57,489 nt of DNA from Thermoflexus hugenholtzii JAD2 (GTDB taxonomy: Bacteria > Chloroflexota > Dehalococcoidia > UBA2979): assembly GCA_945903275.1 (NCBI GenBank), contig CAMDNW010000012.1:1-57489 (forward strand), read 5' to 3'. The number at the start of each line of letters is the position of its first letter. Position 1 is the first letter of the stretch. Position numbers and translations under genes: made by a program. The notes under the pieces were generated by a model. The model saw only the letters and a program-made list of their open reading frames with translations. It did not search any database and was not told where the DNA came from. Shown here one piece after another: positions 41,298 through 50,700 of the stretch.

Positions 41298-43232
41298 GTG
41301 GGAACAATTGACGACGTTAAGGCTGGACTCGACATTGTCGAGATCGTGCAGGGGTACGTCCCGGCGCTGAAGCGCAGTGGGCGCTCTTGGAAGGCGCCTT
41401 GCCCGTTTCACAGTGAGCGAACCCCTTCGTTCACGGTCGACCCAGAGCGCGGGACGTGGCATTGCTTCGGTGCGTGCTCGACGGGTGGAGACGTGATTGG
41501 CTTCGTCCAGCGTATTGAGCACCTCGATTTTCGGGAGGCCTTGCGGCGCTGCGCAGAACGGGCCGGCGTGGAGTTGCGGCCACCCTCGGCACGAGAGCAG
41601 CAAGAGCGCGAGGTGCACGAGCGGCTGCTGCGCGCGAATGAAGCGGCAGCGGTGTACTTTCAGGCAGTGCTCACGGGATCAGCGGGGGCACAGGCGCTTG
41701 CATATGCCGAGTCGCGCGGCCTCGATGCACAGGTGCGAGAGGTCTGGCAGATCGGATATGCCCCCGAAGAGTGGCAGGGGCTTACAGACCATTTGCTCGC
41801 ACGCGGCTTCACGGATGCGGACCTACGCGAAGCAGGTCTGGCGCTGGATGGCGATCGAGGCCTCTATGACCGCTTCCGCGACCGGCTGATCTACCCGACG
41901 CGCGACGCGCGTGGGCGGATGATCGGGTTCGGTGCGCGTGCACTGCGCTCCGACCAAGAGCCGAAATACCTGAATACCTCGCAGACACCGCTCTTTGACA
42001 AGAGCGGGACGCTGTATGGCCTCGATCGTGCCGGGGAGGAAGCCCGGCGGGCCGATCGCATGGTCGTCGTCGAGGGGTACATGGATGTGATCGCCTGTCA
42101 CCAAGCTGGTATCCGCAATGTGGTTGCCTCGATGGGGACATCGATTACTGAGAAGCAGATGGGGTTGCTCCAGCGGTTCACGCAAAACGTGGTGCTGATG
42201 CTGGATGCGGATGCGGCGGGGTCGGCGGCGGCGCTGCGCGGTGTTGACGTGGTTGCGAACGCGGCAGAGCACACGACGGTGGCGACAGTCGATTGGCGCG
42301 GGCTGGTCTCCTATCAGGATACGCTGAAGGCCGATATCCGCGTCGTTGCTCTGCCGCAAGGCGAAGACCCCGATTCGTTAGTGCGATCCGACCCCGACCG
42401 GCTGCGCGCGCTGCTCGCTGCGGCGAGGCCGGTCGCGGACCATCTGTTCGATGTTGTAGGCGCGGAAACCGATGTAACCGATCCGCGCTCGCGGTCGCGT
42501 GCTGTGGAGGCCTTAGCTCCTACTGTGGCTTCGATCGCAGACCCAGTAGTGCGTGCACATTATGTCCAAAGATTGGCGCGGCTCGGTCGAGTGGAGGAGC
42601 ACACGGTTCTTGCGATGCTCGCCCGATCAGGGCGCCCGCAGCGTCCATCGGCGGTGCCTTCCTCGGCAGAGGTCGCGCGGAACTCGAAAATGAATATTGC
42701 ACCACCCGACGGGGAGTCGCAGTTGCTGCACTTGCTGCTATTCCGGCAAGAGGCGCGGGACACAGGGACGATGCTCGATGGCGACGTGTTCGAGGACACG
42801 ACGAACCGGCGAGTGTTTGAGGCATGGTGCGAGGGCGCCGACTTGGACTCCCGGCTGATGGAACTGGACGACGACATCGTCGAACGGCTCTCGGCGCTGC
42901 GTGACTCCGCGACTGGCGGCTGGGATCCGGCGGGGCAGGAGTTGAAGCATGTTGCGCCTCGGGTGCGTGAGATCGCCGCACGGCTGCGTTTGCTGCGGGC
43001 ACAGGCGCGGCTGGTGCCTGCGGCACGGGCGGTGGCTACCGAGTTCTCGGAAGCCCGTAAGAGCGGCGTGCTGGCCGACGAAGGTGGAGTGCTGACCGCG
43101 GACTTCGTGGCGATGGATGTGCGGCAACGCGCCCTCTCGCGGCGTGCCCGTGAGGATCTGACGCGTTATGATGAGGAAGGCCGTGCACCCGAGCGAGAAG
43201 CCGGGGAGCAACGGAGTGGAGGAACTGCATGA
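41298..43232 (+). CDS. dnaG: DNA primase
   Basis: A 644-residue DnaG making RNA primers at the fork. N-terminal CHC2 zinc finger ([22 protein letters not shown]), RNA-polymerase core with SRGL-like and GFGARALRS segments, Toprim with [14 protein letters not shown] and LMLDADAAG, and a C-terminal helicase-binding region with a DnaB-binding-like helical bundle. The GTG at 41298 gives the normal N-terminus ([15 protein letters not shown]). Its stop overlaps the rpoD start as ATGA, the classical dnaG-rpoD pair. Confidence 0.95.
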   Translation: MGTIDDVKAGLDIVEIVQGYVPALKRSGRSWKAPCPFHSERTPSFTVDPERGTWHCFGACSTGGDVIGFVQRIEHLDFREALRRCAERAGVELRPPSAREQQEREVHERLLRANEAAAVYFQAVLTGSAGAQALAYAESRGLDAQVREVWQIGYAPEEWQGLTDHLLARGFTDADLREAGLALDGDRGLYDRFRDRLIYPTRDARGRMIGFGARALRSDQEPKYLNTSQTPLFDKSGTLYGLDRAGEEARRADRMVVVEGYMDVIACHQAGIRNVVASMGTSITEKQMGLLQRFTQNVVLMLDADAAGSAAALRGVDVVANAAEHTTVATVDWRGLVSYQDTLKADIRVVALPQGEDPDSLVRSDPDRLRALLAAARPVADHLFDVVGAETDVTDPRSRSRAVEALAPTVASIADPVVRAHYVQRLARLGRVEEHTVLAMLARSGRPQRPSAVPSSAEVARNSKMNIAPPDGESQLLHLLLFRQEARDTGTMLDGDVFEDTTNRRVFEAWCEGADLDSRLMELDDDIVERLSALRDSATGGWDPAGQELKHVAPRVREIAARLRLLRAQARLVPAARAVATEFSEARKSGVLADEGGVLTADFVAMDVRQRALSRRAREDLTRYDEEGRAPEREAGEQRSGGTA

Positions 43233-44746
43233 CCCAGACGTTTGAAGAAGCGGGTATGGAAGAGCTGCTCAACAAAGGGCGGCGTTCCGGCCATGTCTCC
43301 GCCGGCGAAGTGCTGGCGGCAATTCCTGAGGCGGAAGGCAACCGCGAGCGACTGTCCTCGATCGTCTCGCAGTTGTCGGAAAACGGCATCACCGTGCGTG
43401 TCGACAACGATGTCGACCGTGGCGCGGGGGCCGTGGTGGAGGCCGCTCGCCGCATCGTCGATGAGGCAGTCGGCATCGATGACCCGGTGCGGATGTACCT
43501 CCGCGAGATCGGCAAGGTGACGCTGCTCACTGCTGAAGACGAGCGGCGGCTAGCGCGCGCGATGGAGGAATGGATCCACGTCGACGTGATCCGCGACACG
43601 CTGCGGAAGGAATTGGGCCATGAGGCAAGTCACTCCGAGGTACTGGTGGGGTTGTTCCGCGAGTTCCATCAGGAGCGTGCGGTCTACCAGGCTGTGAGCC
43701 GACACCTTGACCTACCTCGGCAGTCGGTGTCGGAGCGGATCGTGGACACGAAGTTCCGCGGAACGATCGACCGGGAACTGGATGAGGAAGCGCATCTGGC
43801 GCTGATGAAAGAGATGAAGTGGGATGAGGAGCGGGCGCACCAGGCGCTGATCCGGCTCTCGATCATTACCCATATCATGCGTCCCGAGCAGGTGCACTGG
43901 GCCGCGGAAATCTCCGGCGGCGAGTCAAAGGTGTTCCCGCCACCGAAGGGGCTGGCGGCGAAACTTGAGAAAGCACACGGCGGAGCGATCCGGTACTACT
44001 TCGAGAAGGTCGCATACGACGGAGAGCGTTCCGAGCGACAGCTGACCGAGGCAAACCTGCGTCTAGTGGTCTCGGTGGCGAAAAAATACATCGGTCGCGG
44101 AATGGGTTTGCTGGACTTGATCCAGGAAGGCAACATCGGCCTGATTCGTGCCGTTGAGAAGTTTGACTACCGCAAGGGCTTCAAGTTCTCGACGTACGCG
44201 ACGTGGTGGATCCGACAGGCGATCACGCGGGCGATCGCGGATCAGGCGCGGACGATCCGTATCCCGGTGCATATGGTGGAGACGATCAACAAGCTCGTGC
44301 GCATCTCGCGTCGGCTGGTGCAGGAGTACGGGCGCGAGCCGACCTCGGAAGAGATCGGGCGCGAATTGGAGCTTCCGCCGGAGCGGGTGCGCGAGATCAT
44401 GAAGGTTTCGCAGGAGCCGGTATCGCTAGAGACGCCAATCGGTGAAGAAGAAGACTCTCATCTCGGCGACTTCCTGCCCGACGAGTCGGCCCTGGCGCCG
44501 CCGGATGCGGCGTCGCATCAATTGCTCAAAGAGCAGGTGATGGACGTGCTGTCGTCGCTGACGCCACGCGAGCGCAAGGTGCTCGAATTGCGCTTTGGCC
44601 TCGAAGACGGGCGCTCGCGGACGCTGGAAGAGGTTGGCCGTGAGTTTAGCGTGACCCGCGAGCGGATCCGTCAGATAGAGGCGAAGGCGCTCCGAAAGCT
44701 GCGTCACCCTACACGGTCAAAGAAGTTGAAGGATTACCTCGACTAG
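43229..44746 (+). CDS. rpoD: Primary RNA polymerase sigma factor
   Basis: A 505-residue group 1 sigma factor. Region 1.1 about 1-60, region 1.2 about 84-115 ([21 protein letters not shown]), then a non-conserved mostly helical insert of about 150 residues, region 2 ([50 protein letters not shown]), region 3 and region 4 ([34 protein letters not shown]). GGAGG precedes the ATG. The region 2.4 and 4.2 residues that read -10 and -35 boxes look standard. Confidence 0.96.
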   Translation: MTQTFEEAGMEELLNKGRRSGHVSAGEVLAAIPEAEGNRERLSSIVSQLSENGITVRVDNDVDRGAGAVVEAARRIVDEAVGIDDPVRMYLREIGKVTLLTAEDERRLARAMEEWIHVDVIRDTLRKELGHEASHSEVLVGLFREFHQERAVYQAVSRHLDLPRQSVSERIVDTKFRGTIDRELDEEAHLALMKEMKWDEERAHQALIRLSIITHIMRPEQVHWAAEISGGESKVFPPPKGLAAKLEKAHGGAIRYYFEKVAYDGERSERQLTEANLRLVVSVAKKYIGRGMGLLDLIQEGNIGLIRAVEKFDYRKGFKFSTYATWWIRQAITRAIADQARTIRIPVHMVETINKLVRISRRLVQEYGREPTSEEIGRELELPPERVREIMKVSQEPVSLETPIGEEEDSHLGDFLPDESALAPPDAASHQLLKEQVMDVLSSLTPRERKVLELRFGLEDGRSRTLEEVGREFSVTRERIRQIEAKALRKLRHPTRSKKLKDYLD

Positions 44747-44816
44747 GGCGTGGACTAGTCAGCGCAATGCTGGATTACTAGTATTTCGGCGAAGATCATT
44801 ACAAGGGAGAACGCAC

Positions 44817-45050
44817 ATGCCAATCTATGAATACCACTGCAAGGCGTGCGGACAGGACTTCGAGTTGATCCGGCGCCGTGAACAAATGGATATGGCTACG
44901 AAGTGTGCGCATTGCGCTTCGAAGGCGACGAAGCGGAAATTGTCTGTGTTCGCGCCGGTGAGGACGGCTGTCTCGGCGGGTGAGCATGAAGGCCACGAAC
45001 ACGAGGACGGCGCGGCGGACGACGACGGACTCGACCTCGACTGCTGCTAA
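44817..45050 (+). CDS. FmdB-family zinc ribbon protein
   Basis: A 77-residue protein starting MPIYEYHCKACGQDFE with a second CAHC pair, the FmdB/zinc-ribbon regulatory pattern (two Cys pairs hold one zinc). The tail is His/Asp/Glu-rich and ends DLDCC, which may bind further metal. Role unknown, perhaps regulation. AAGGGAGA lies before the ATG. Confidence 0.85.
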   Translation: MPIYEYHCKACGQDFELIRRREQMDMATKCAHCASKATKRKLSVFAPVRTAVSAGEHEGHEHEDGAADDDGLDLDCC

Positions 45051-45084
45051 CGAACTTCGCGAGCGCATTTATCGTCGGCGACAA

Positions 45085-45120
45085 CGCAACGGGCTGCTTA
45101 TTTTTGAGCAGCCCGTTGCG
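45085..45120 (+). terminator. Intrinsic terminator after fmdB-type gene
   Basis: Perfect 14-bp stem (45085-45098 with 45107-45120), 8-nt T-rich loop, followed by CCCGTTTT. It ends the dnaG-rpoD-fmdB unit and faces the end of the DUF1461 gene. Confidence 0.85.
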
Positions 45121-45153
45121 CCCGTTTTGGTGCGGTGACCGACGGCGGCATGT

Positions 45154-45891
45154 TTAAGGCCGCTCGGCGCCGCCTAGATCCATTGTGGAGCGGGGAAGCG
45201 CCAGCGACGGCCGACCGAACCAGGCGCGGAGCGCGTAGCCCGCGAGGACGAGTAACAAGCCTTGCATGACCGTGGCTACACCGACGCCGATGGTCACGGT
45301 GAACCAGAAGTCACGCGGGAACATCTGGATCAGCCGATCGCGGGCAGGGTCGAGTTGCCAGAGGTCGTTGGCGAACGAGACGAGATGGAAGCCGTAGAAC
45401 AGCGCGTCAAAACTCACGAGTGATGCCAGCGCGGCGAGCGCCAGCAGGCCGGCTGTTGCGCTTCCGGCGGCGATCAGTTGTGAGCTGAGACGGCGCAGCG
45501 GGCGCTCGCGCGCCCAGAGGAACACTGCCGTGATGTATATGGCGATATACCCAAAGGCGACCTCATGCAGGAAGAAGGCGCGCCGGAAGAGTGTCTTCAC
45601 GTCCTGCATGTGCAGGGCTTCGCGCGAAGTGAACAGCGGTTGTTTTTGACCGCCGACCTCGACACGGGTGGTGAGCAGCGTACGGGAGTCACCGAAATAG
45701 CGGACGATATCGACAGCCGCGCGGTTGAGTTCGGGGCGTTCGATGCCGGTGACCTCGGCGACGCCGTAGCGGTTGAAGCCGTACTCGTAGACGCGCGGCT
45801 CCATGGTGGCCACGCGCACGTTCGAGAGCACTAGGAACACCGGAACGGCGGCCACAAAAAGGGCGGTGGCGAGCCAGCGAGCAGCCTGCAT
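45154..45891 (-). CDS. DUF1461 (TIGR01906) integral membrane protein
   Basis: A 245-residue protein with about five membrane helices and the family words LFTSREALHMQDVKTL and FHLVSFANDLWQLDPARD followed by LIQMFPRDFW. Families of this type have no proven function; some are linked to lipoprotein or lipid processing. TATCAT lies 6 nt before its ATG, so it is probably leaderless. Confidence 0.85.
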   Translation of the reverse strand: MQAARWLATALFVAAVPVFLVLSNVRVATMEPRVYEYGFNRYGVAEVTGIERPELNRAAVDIVRYFGDSRTLLTTRVEVGGQKQPLFTSREALHMQDVKTLFRRAFFLHEVAFGYIAIYITAVFLWARERPLRRLSSQLIAAGSATAGLLALAALASLVSFDALFYGFHLVSFANDLWQLDPARDRLIQMFPRDFWFTVTIGVGVATVMQGLLLVLAGYALRAWFGRPSLALPRSTMDLGGAERP

Positions 45892-45897
45892 CTCTCG

Positions 45898-45903
45898 ATG
45901 ATA
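45898..45903 (-). promoter_or_regulatory. -10 box for leaderless DUF1461 gene
   Basis: TATCAT on the minus strand, 6 nt, then ATG at 45891. No Shine-Dalgarno. Confidence 0.45.
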
Positions 45904-45953
45904 GGGCTACGGACGCGTATGTACGGAGGCGGAAGCAAGGTACCCCCGGGTGG

Positions 45954-45959
45954 TACACT
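45954..45959 (+). promoter_or_regulatory. Candidate -10 box of thioredoxin-like gene
   Basis: TACACT about 65 nt before the ATG at 46025. A 6-bp hairpin (45981-45986 with 45991-45996) lies in the resulting leader, then GGAGGGAG as ribosome-binding site. Confidence 0.4.
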
Positions 45960-46024
45960 CCGCACCGCAAGACGTACTGTGCCCGGCCACCCGGGCAGGT
46001 TGTGGTGTATCGGAGGGAGACCGT

Positions 46025-46615
46025 ATGGCCAGCCCGACATCTGTTGTGACGCAGCAGCGCTTCGAGACCGGCTACAAGTCGTTCGTGGAGTGGCAGGCGA
46101 ACATTGAGAACCGCCAAGAAGAGTTCCAGCAGCACTACGACGAGTATCAGCCGAAGACAGACGATGCTGCCGCCATCAAGCAGTTGGTGGAGACGCGTGG
46201 TGTGAAGGCCCTGCTGATCGGTGAGAACTGGTGCCCGGATGTGTGGCGAGGGATGCCGGTCATTGCGCGGATGGCTGAGGCCACCGGAATGACCGTCCGG
46301 TATTTCTTTCGCGACCAGAACAAGGACATCATGTCCGAGTTCCTGAAGAATGGTGAGTTCGAATCGATCCCGACGGTTGTCTTCTACGACGGCGACCACA
46401 ACTACCTGTATCACTTCATCGAGCGCCCGATGGCGGCGAGTGATGACATGGCACAGCTCCGCAAGGAAATCCTTGATGTAGCGCCACAGGAAGATGGTCC
46501 GGAAAAGGAAGCTGCCCGCACGAAGTACCGCGAAGCAACCGCTGCCAAGGCAGGCGACTGGCGGCACGCCACTCTGACAGAGATCCGTGAGAACTTGGAG
46601 CGCGCCCTGCGCTAG
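46025..46615 (+). CDS. Thioredoxin-fold family protein with a single active-site Cys
   Basis: A 196-residue thioredoxin-like protein. The motif is ENWCPDVWRGMPV (Cys about residue 70): the second Cys of a CXXC pair is replaced by Val, and this is the only Cys in the protein. The cis-Pro is in SIPTVVFYD. A monothiol or non-redox role is therefore likely. The ATG at 46025 has a strong GGAGGGAG; the upstream frame is rejected. Confidence 0.8.
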   Translation: MASPTSVVTQQRFETGYKSFVEWQANIENRQEEFQQHYDEYQPKTDDAAAIKQLVETRGVKALLIGENWCPDVWRGMPVIARMAEATGMTVRYFFRDQNKDIMSEFLKNGEFESIPTVVFYDGDHNYLYHFIERPMAASDDMAQLRKEILDVAPQEDGPEKEAARTKYREATAAKAGDWRHATLTEIRENLERALR

Positions 46616-46624
46616 CTGACGGAC

Positions 46625-47218
46625 TTAGTCGTCGCGCTGTACCCGGCGCGGACGCTGCGAGGCCATTGGCTGAGCGGCGCCCGCGCCGGGTGTGTTTCCA
46701 GTGTGCGGTGGCCCATCAGCCTCGCGTGCGTCGTTGCGTTCGATACCGCTGGCTGGCGCGCGAGAGATTGGCTCCTGCCGCACTGGCCGGGAGGCGCCGC
46801 AGAATGGGCAGTGCCGCCAGTCGAGTGAGAGGAGTTTGCGGCAGCGCGCGCACTCCTCTCGTACTGGGGTGCGGCAGTAGGCGCAGACGATGAAATCGCC
46901 CTCGATAGGGCGACGGCAGCTGGGGCAGAGGACGAGGGCGTGGAGTTCGGAGCGGATCGCTTCCTGTTCGAGTTCGCGCTCGTAGGCGGCGACGAGGGTC
47001 TCGCTGGGACGGACGATCAGGTAGATGGCGACACCGAAGAACGGCATCAGCGCCACCACCGCCACGCCGATCACCTGTGAGACTGGATTGAGCGTGCGCG
47101 ACCGGATATCACGGAACGCCCAGAGCACACTAGCGAGCCAGAGCAGCAGTATGTACGCAGCCGTCAGCATCCCGGTGAACTTCAAGACTGTCGCGAAACC
47201 GTCGCCCAGCAGGTTCAC
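46625..47218 (-). CDS. Membrane protein with PLDc_N-like helices and double zinc ribbon
   Basis: A 197-residue protein with two N-terminal membrane helices (GMLTAAYILLLWLASVLWAF; SQVIGVAVVALMPFFGVAIY) resembling the PLDc_N segment, followed by zinc-ribbon pairs CPSC/CAYC and CARC/CPFC. The C-tail is disordered. Function unknown; likely a membrane-tethered zinc-ribbon adaptor. The GTG at 47218 has GGAG 5 nt upstream; a GTG two codons earlier is also possible. Confidence 0.72.
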   Translation of the reverse strand: MNLLGDGFATVLKFTGMLTAAYILLLWLASVLWAFRDIRSRTLNPVSQVIGVAVVALMPFFGVAIYLIVRPSETLVAAYERELEQEAIRSELHALVLCPSCRRPIEGDFIVCAYCRTPVREECARCRKLLSLDWRHCPFCGASRPVRQEPISRAPASGIERNDAREADGPPHTGNTPGAGAAQPMASQRPRRVQRDD

Positions 47219-47315
47219 AAACACTCCATTCCGCCAGCGGTGGCAGAGAGCGTAACATGGTGATGTTGCGATAGCTGCTTTCGCGGCCCGCTCTCCCCGC
47301 CCTCTGGATGGATGC

Positions 47316-49529
47316 ATGACCGTCGATCACGACGCTCTGAACCCGGCGCAGCGCCGCGCTGTCGAGGTGCCATCGGGCGCCGTATTGATCCTCGCTGGAC
47401 CCGGATCGGGGAAGACACGGGTGATCGCGCACCGCATCGCACACCTCGTGGAAGAGGCGCGAGTGCAGCCGTGGCGCATTCTTGCGGTCACGTTCACGAA
47501 CAAGGCCGCGCGCGAGATGCGCGAGCGAGTGGAAGATTTGCTCGGGGAGCGGGCGCGCGAGGTCACGCTGGGGACGTTCCACGCGATCTGTGCGCGCATC
47601 CTCCGGCGTGAGGCAGAGCATCTGGGGCTGTCGCCAGATTTCGTGATCTACGACACGGACGACCAGATGGCGATTGTGAAGGCCGCGACGGCCGAGATGC
47701 ACCTGGATCCGAAGCGGTTTACACCGCGGTCGCTGCTGTCGGCGATCTCATCGGCCAAGAACGAGCGGCGCGATGCGGCGACGGTCGGGAGCGAGGCTGG
47801 GACGTACTTTGAGGAGATCGTGGGGCGCGTGTTCGCACGCTACGAAGAGGCGCTGACCCGGAACGGTGCGGTTGACTTCGACGATCTGCTCGGCAAGGTG
47901 CTGGAGTTATTCGAGCAGGTACCGGAAGTGCGCGATCGCTACGCGAACCGCTACCTGCACGTACTGATCGACGAGTTTCAGGACACGAACCTGGTGCAGT
48001 ACGCGCTGGCGCAGGCGTTTGCCTCGGCGCATCGGAACATCACGGCAGTCGGCGACCCCGACCAGTCGATCTACTCGTGGCGGGCGGCGGACGTGCGGAA
48101 CCTTCAGTACTTTGAACGGGACTTCCCTGGTGCGGATGTTGTGTTGTTGGAACAGAACTACCGGAGCACCGGGCACATTCTGCGGGCGGCACACTCGGTG
48201 ATCGCGAAGGCCTCGGGGCGTCCACAACGGCAGCTGTGGACGGAGAACGCAGATGGCGAGCAGGTAGTGGTGCGGGAGTTGTACGACGGCGACGAAGAAG
48301 CGTTGTTCATCGCCTCAGAGATACGGCGGTTGATCCGCGAAGAGAGCCGTCCGCATGCGGATTTTGCGGTGATGTACCGGACGAACGCGCAATCACGCGC
48401 GATTGAAGAGGCGTGTATCGAGCAAGGGATCCGGTATCGCGTGGTCGGTGGGACGCGATTCTATGACCGCAAAGAAGTGCGCGACCTACTCGGCTACCTG
48501 CGGCTGGTGCACAACCATACGGACGGAGTGGCCTTCCAGCGCGTGGTGAATGTCCCGGCCCGAGGTATCGGCGCGAAGACGCTCGGCGACATCGCGAGCG
48601 CGGCCGAGGAACTGGCGATTCCCCCGCTGGCGGTGGCTGCGCGGGTGGCCTCGGGCGACCGTGACCAGTTGCTGCCGCAGGTGCGCAGCGACATCCGAAT
48701 CGCGCTCGGGGCATTCGTCTCGATGATCGACCGGCTGCGACTCGTGCGCGACGAGCGGAATGTATCGGAATTGCTTGGCGCGATACTCGATGAAACGCAG
48801 TACCGGTCGTATTTGCAGCACAGCGACCCGTCGGACGCGGAGGCGCGCTGGGAGAACGTGCAGGAATTGCGCGCCGTTGCGACCCAGTACGAAGACTTGC
48901 AGGGCGAGCACTCGCTGGCCTCGTTCCTTGAAGAAGTGGCGCTGGTGGCCGACGTGGATGACCCGTCGGCGGGCGTGCCGGATGCGGTCACGCTGACGAG
49001 CCTGCATTCTGCTAAGGGGCTGGAGTACCCGGTGGTGTTCATGCCGGGGATGGAAGAAGGCGTCCTGCCGCACATGCGGGCACTGGACGATCCGGCGCAG
49101 ATGGAGGAAGAGCGGCGCGTCTGCTACGTGGGTATGACACGAGCGCGTGAGCGGCTGTACCTGTTGCATGCGCTGCGCCGCTTTTACCAGGGCACCTACC
49201 GCAATCACGTCGGCTCGCGGTTTCTGATCGACCTGCCCGACATCAACCGCCTCACCATCGGCGGGTCGCGGCTGACTGCGCCGTCACCATACGCAGCACG
49301 CGAGCGCCGAGCCGCGCTGGCGGCGCGTGACGTGCCGATGACGGCGCCAGATGAACCTCGCTACGCACCGGGCGACCGGGTGCGACATGCGGCGTTTGGA
49401 CGAGGCATCGTTGTCTCATGTGGCATCCGGGGCGACGACCAGGAGGTTGTGGTCGCGTTCGAGGGGGCAGGCGTGAAGAAATTGCTGCTATCACTCGCGC
49501 CGCTAGGGCCGGATTCACCGCTCGGCTAA
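47316..49529 (+). CDS. pcrA: ATP-dependent DNA helicase UvrD/PcrA
   Basis: A 737-residue superfamily 1A helicase for nucleotide-excision and mismatch repair and replication restart. Motif I AGPGSGKTRVIAHR, Ia TFTNKAAREM, motif II VLIDEFQDTN, III VGDPDQSIYSWRAAD, IV YRSTGHIL, V LTSLHSAKGLEYPVVF, VI VGMTRARERLYL, and a C-terminal Tudor-like domain (GDRVRHAAFGRGIVV) that binds RNA polymerase in PcrA. No nuclease domain. Its stop overlaps the M50 gene stop on the other strand. Confidence 0.95.
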   Translation: MTVDHDALNPAQRRAVEVPSGAVLILAGPGSGKTRVIAHRIAHLVEEARVQPWRILAVTFTNKAAREMRERVEDLLGERAREVTLGTFHAICARILRREAEHLGLSPDFVIYDTDDQMAIVKAATAEMHLDPKRFTPRSLLSAISSAKNERRDAATVGSEAGTYFEEIVGRVFARYEEALTRNGAVDFDDLLGKVLELFEQVPEVRDRYANRYLHVLIDEFQDTNLVQYALAQAFASAHRNITAVGDPDQSIYSWRAADVRNLQYFERDFPGADVVLLEQNYRSTGHILRAAHSVIAKASGRPQRQLWTENADGEQVVVRELYDGDEEALFIASEIRRLIREESRPHADFAVMYRTNAQSRAIEEACIEQGIRYRVVGGTRFYDRKEVRDLLGYLRLVHNHTDGVAFQRVVNVPARGIGAKTLGDIASAAEELAIPPLAVAARVASGDRDQLLPQVRSDIRIALGAFVSMIDRLRLVRDERNVSELLGAILDETQYRSYLQHSDPSDAEARWENVQELRAVATQYEDLQGEHSLASFLEEVALVADVDDPSAGVPDAVTLTSLHSAKGLEYPVVFMPGMEEGVLPHMRALDDPAQMEEERRVCYVGMTRARERLYLLHALRRFYQGTYRNHVGSRFLIDLPDINRLTIGGSRLTAPSPYAARERRAALAARDVPMTAPDEPRYAPGDRVRHAAFGRGIVVSCGIRGDDQEVVVAFEGAGVKKLLLSLAPLGPDSPLG

Positions 49530-50656
49530 CGGCCACCCTCGAAGCGGCGCACGGCGGTATCGACCTGCCGGAGGACATCGGCGCGGGTGACCATGCCAAC
49601 GAGGCGGCCGTCATCGAGCACGGGCAGTTGGCGGATGTCGCGGGTCTGCATCAGGCGCATTGCCTCGAATAGGCCGGTGTCTGGTGCGACGGTCACGACG
49701 CGATCCACCGGCACCATGATCGCGCCAACCGTGGTGTCGCCCCAGCGGAGGCGCGGCAGGCGGACGATATCAGAGAGCGTCAGCAGGCCGACGATAGTCT
49801 CGTGGCGCTGGACGAGGAAGGCGCGTTCGTTGCGGTCGGCGGTGCGGGAGTCGATGAGTTCTTTCACGCTGACTGCGGCGGGGATGGGGTTGGGGGGCGG
49901 AGCCATCAGTTCGCTGGTGGGGATGTCGCGCAGCATGAGTTCGGACATCAGCTCCCGGTACGAGCGCCGCGAGGTGCCGCGCAGATAGAAACCGATCACG
50001 AGGTACCAGATACCCGGCGCGTGCTCGAACCAGTAGAACCCAGCGAGACCACCGAGCATTAATCCCCACGCGACGACGGAGCCGCTCTGCCCAGCGACGC
50101 GCGTAGCGCGCAGAACGTTCCCGGTGGTGGCCCAGACGGCGGCGCGGAGTACCCGTCCGCCGTCGAGCGGGAAGCCTGGCAGCATGTTGAAAGCGGCCAG
50201 TACAAGGTTCGAGACGGCGAGGTAGCCGGACATGGTTCCGGCTGGGGTGCCCTGCAGGAAGTACCAGAGCACCGCAGCCAGGCCGCCGAGCAGCGCGGAG
50301 GTCAGCGGCCCAACGATGGCGACTCGGAACTCGGCGCTAGCTGAGCGCAACTCGGCGGAGAGGATCGCTGCTCCACCAAAGGCGAAGAGCGTGATTGCGG
50401 GCACGGGCAGGCCGTGGCGGATGGCGACGAGCGCGTGGGCGAGTTCATGGGCGACGACCGCGACGAAGAAGAGGATGACGGTAAGCGTGGCAAGCACCCA
50501 GCGCTGCACGAGCGGCCACTCTGTGTACTGCTGAAAGTAGCCACCATCTGCGATCGTCCAGACCAGCAATCCGAAGACTGCGGCCCACGACCAATGGGCG
50601 CGGATATCGACGCCGTAGATGCGGGCGAGCCGCAGGCTACCTGTGAGAAAGGACAT
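49526..50656 (-). CDS. M50 (site-2) metalloprotease with CBS domains
   Basis: A 376-residue intramembrane zinc protease. HELAH at residues 70-74 with catalytic Glu71, and LDGG near Asp165 as third ligand; five to six membrane helices to about 225. A CBS pair follows (about 245-370; AFLVQRHETIVGLLTLSDI and QLPVLDDGRLVGMVTRADV) and probably senses adenosyl ligands. These proteases (SpoIVFB/Rip type) often cut anti-sigma factors or membrane regulators; no partner is in view. TATGCT lies 6 nt before the ATG. Confidence 0.92.
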   Translation of the reverse strand: MSFLTGSLRLARIYGVDIRAHWSWAAVFGLLVWTIADGGYFQQYTEWPLVQRWVLATLTVILFFVAVVAHELAHALVAIRHGLPVPAITLFAFGGAAILSAELRSASAEFRVAIVGPLTSALLGGLAAVLWYFLQGTPAGTMSGYLAVSNLVLAAFNMLPGFPLDGGRVLRAAVWATTGNVLRATRVAGQSGSVVAWGLMLGGLAGFYWFEHAPGIWYLVIGFYLRGTSRRSYRELMSELMLRDIPTSELMAPPPNPIPAAVSVKELIDSRTADRNERAFLVQRHETIVGLLTLSDIVRLPRLRWGDTTVGAIMVPVDRVVTVAPDTGLFEAMRLMQTRDIRQLPVLDDGRLVGMVTRADVLRQVDTAVRRFEGGR

Positions 50657-50662
50657 GTAAGC

Positions 50663-50668
50663 AGCATA
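50663..50668 (-). promoter_or_regulatory. -10 box for leaderless M50 protease gene
   Basis: TATGCT on the minus strand, 6 nt, ATG at 50656. No ribosome-binding site. Confidence 0.45.
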
Positions 50669-50700
50669 TCCGGATGGACAGCGGGCTGTTGCGGTTGAGC

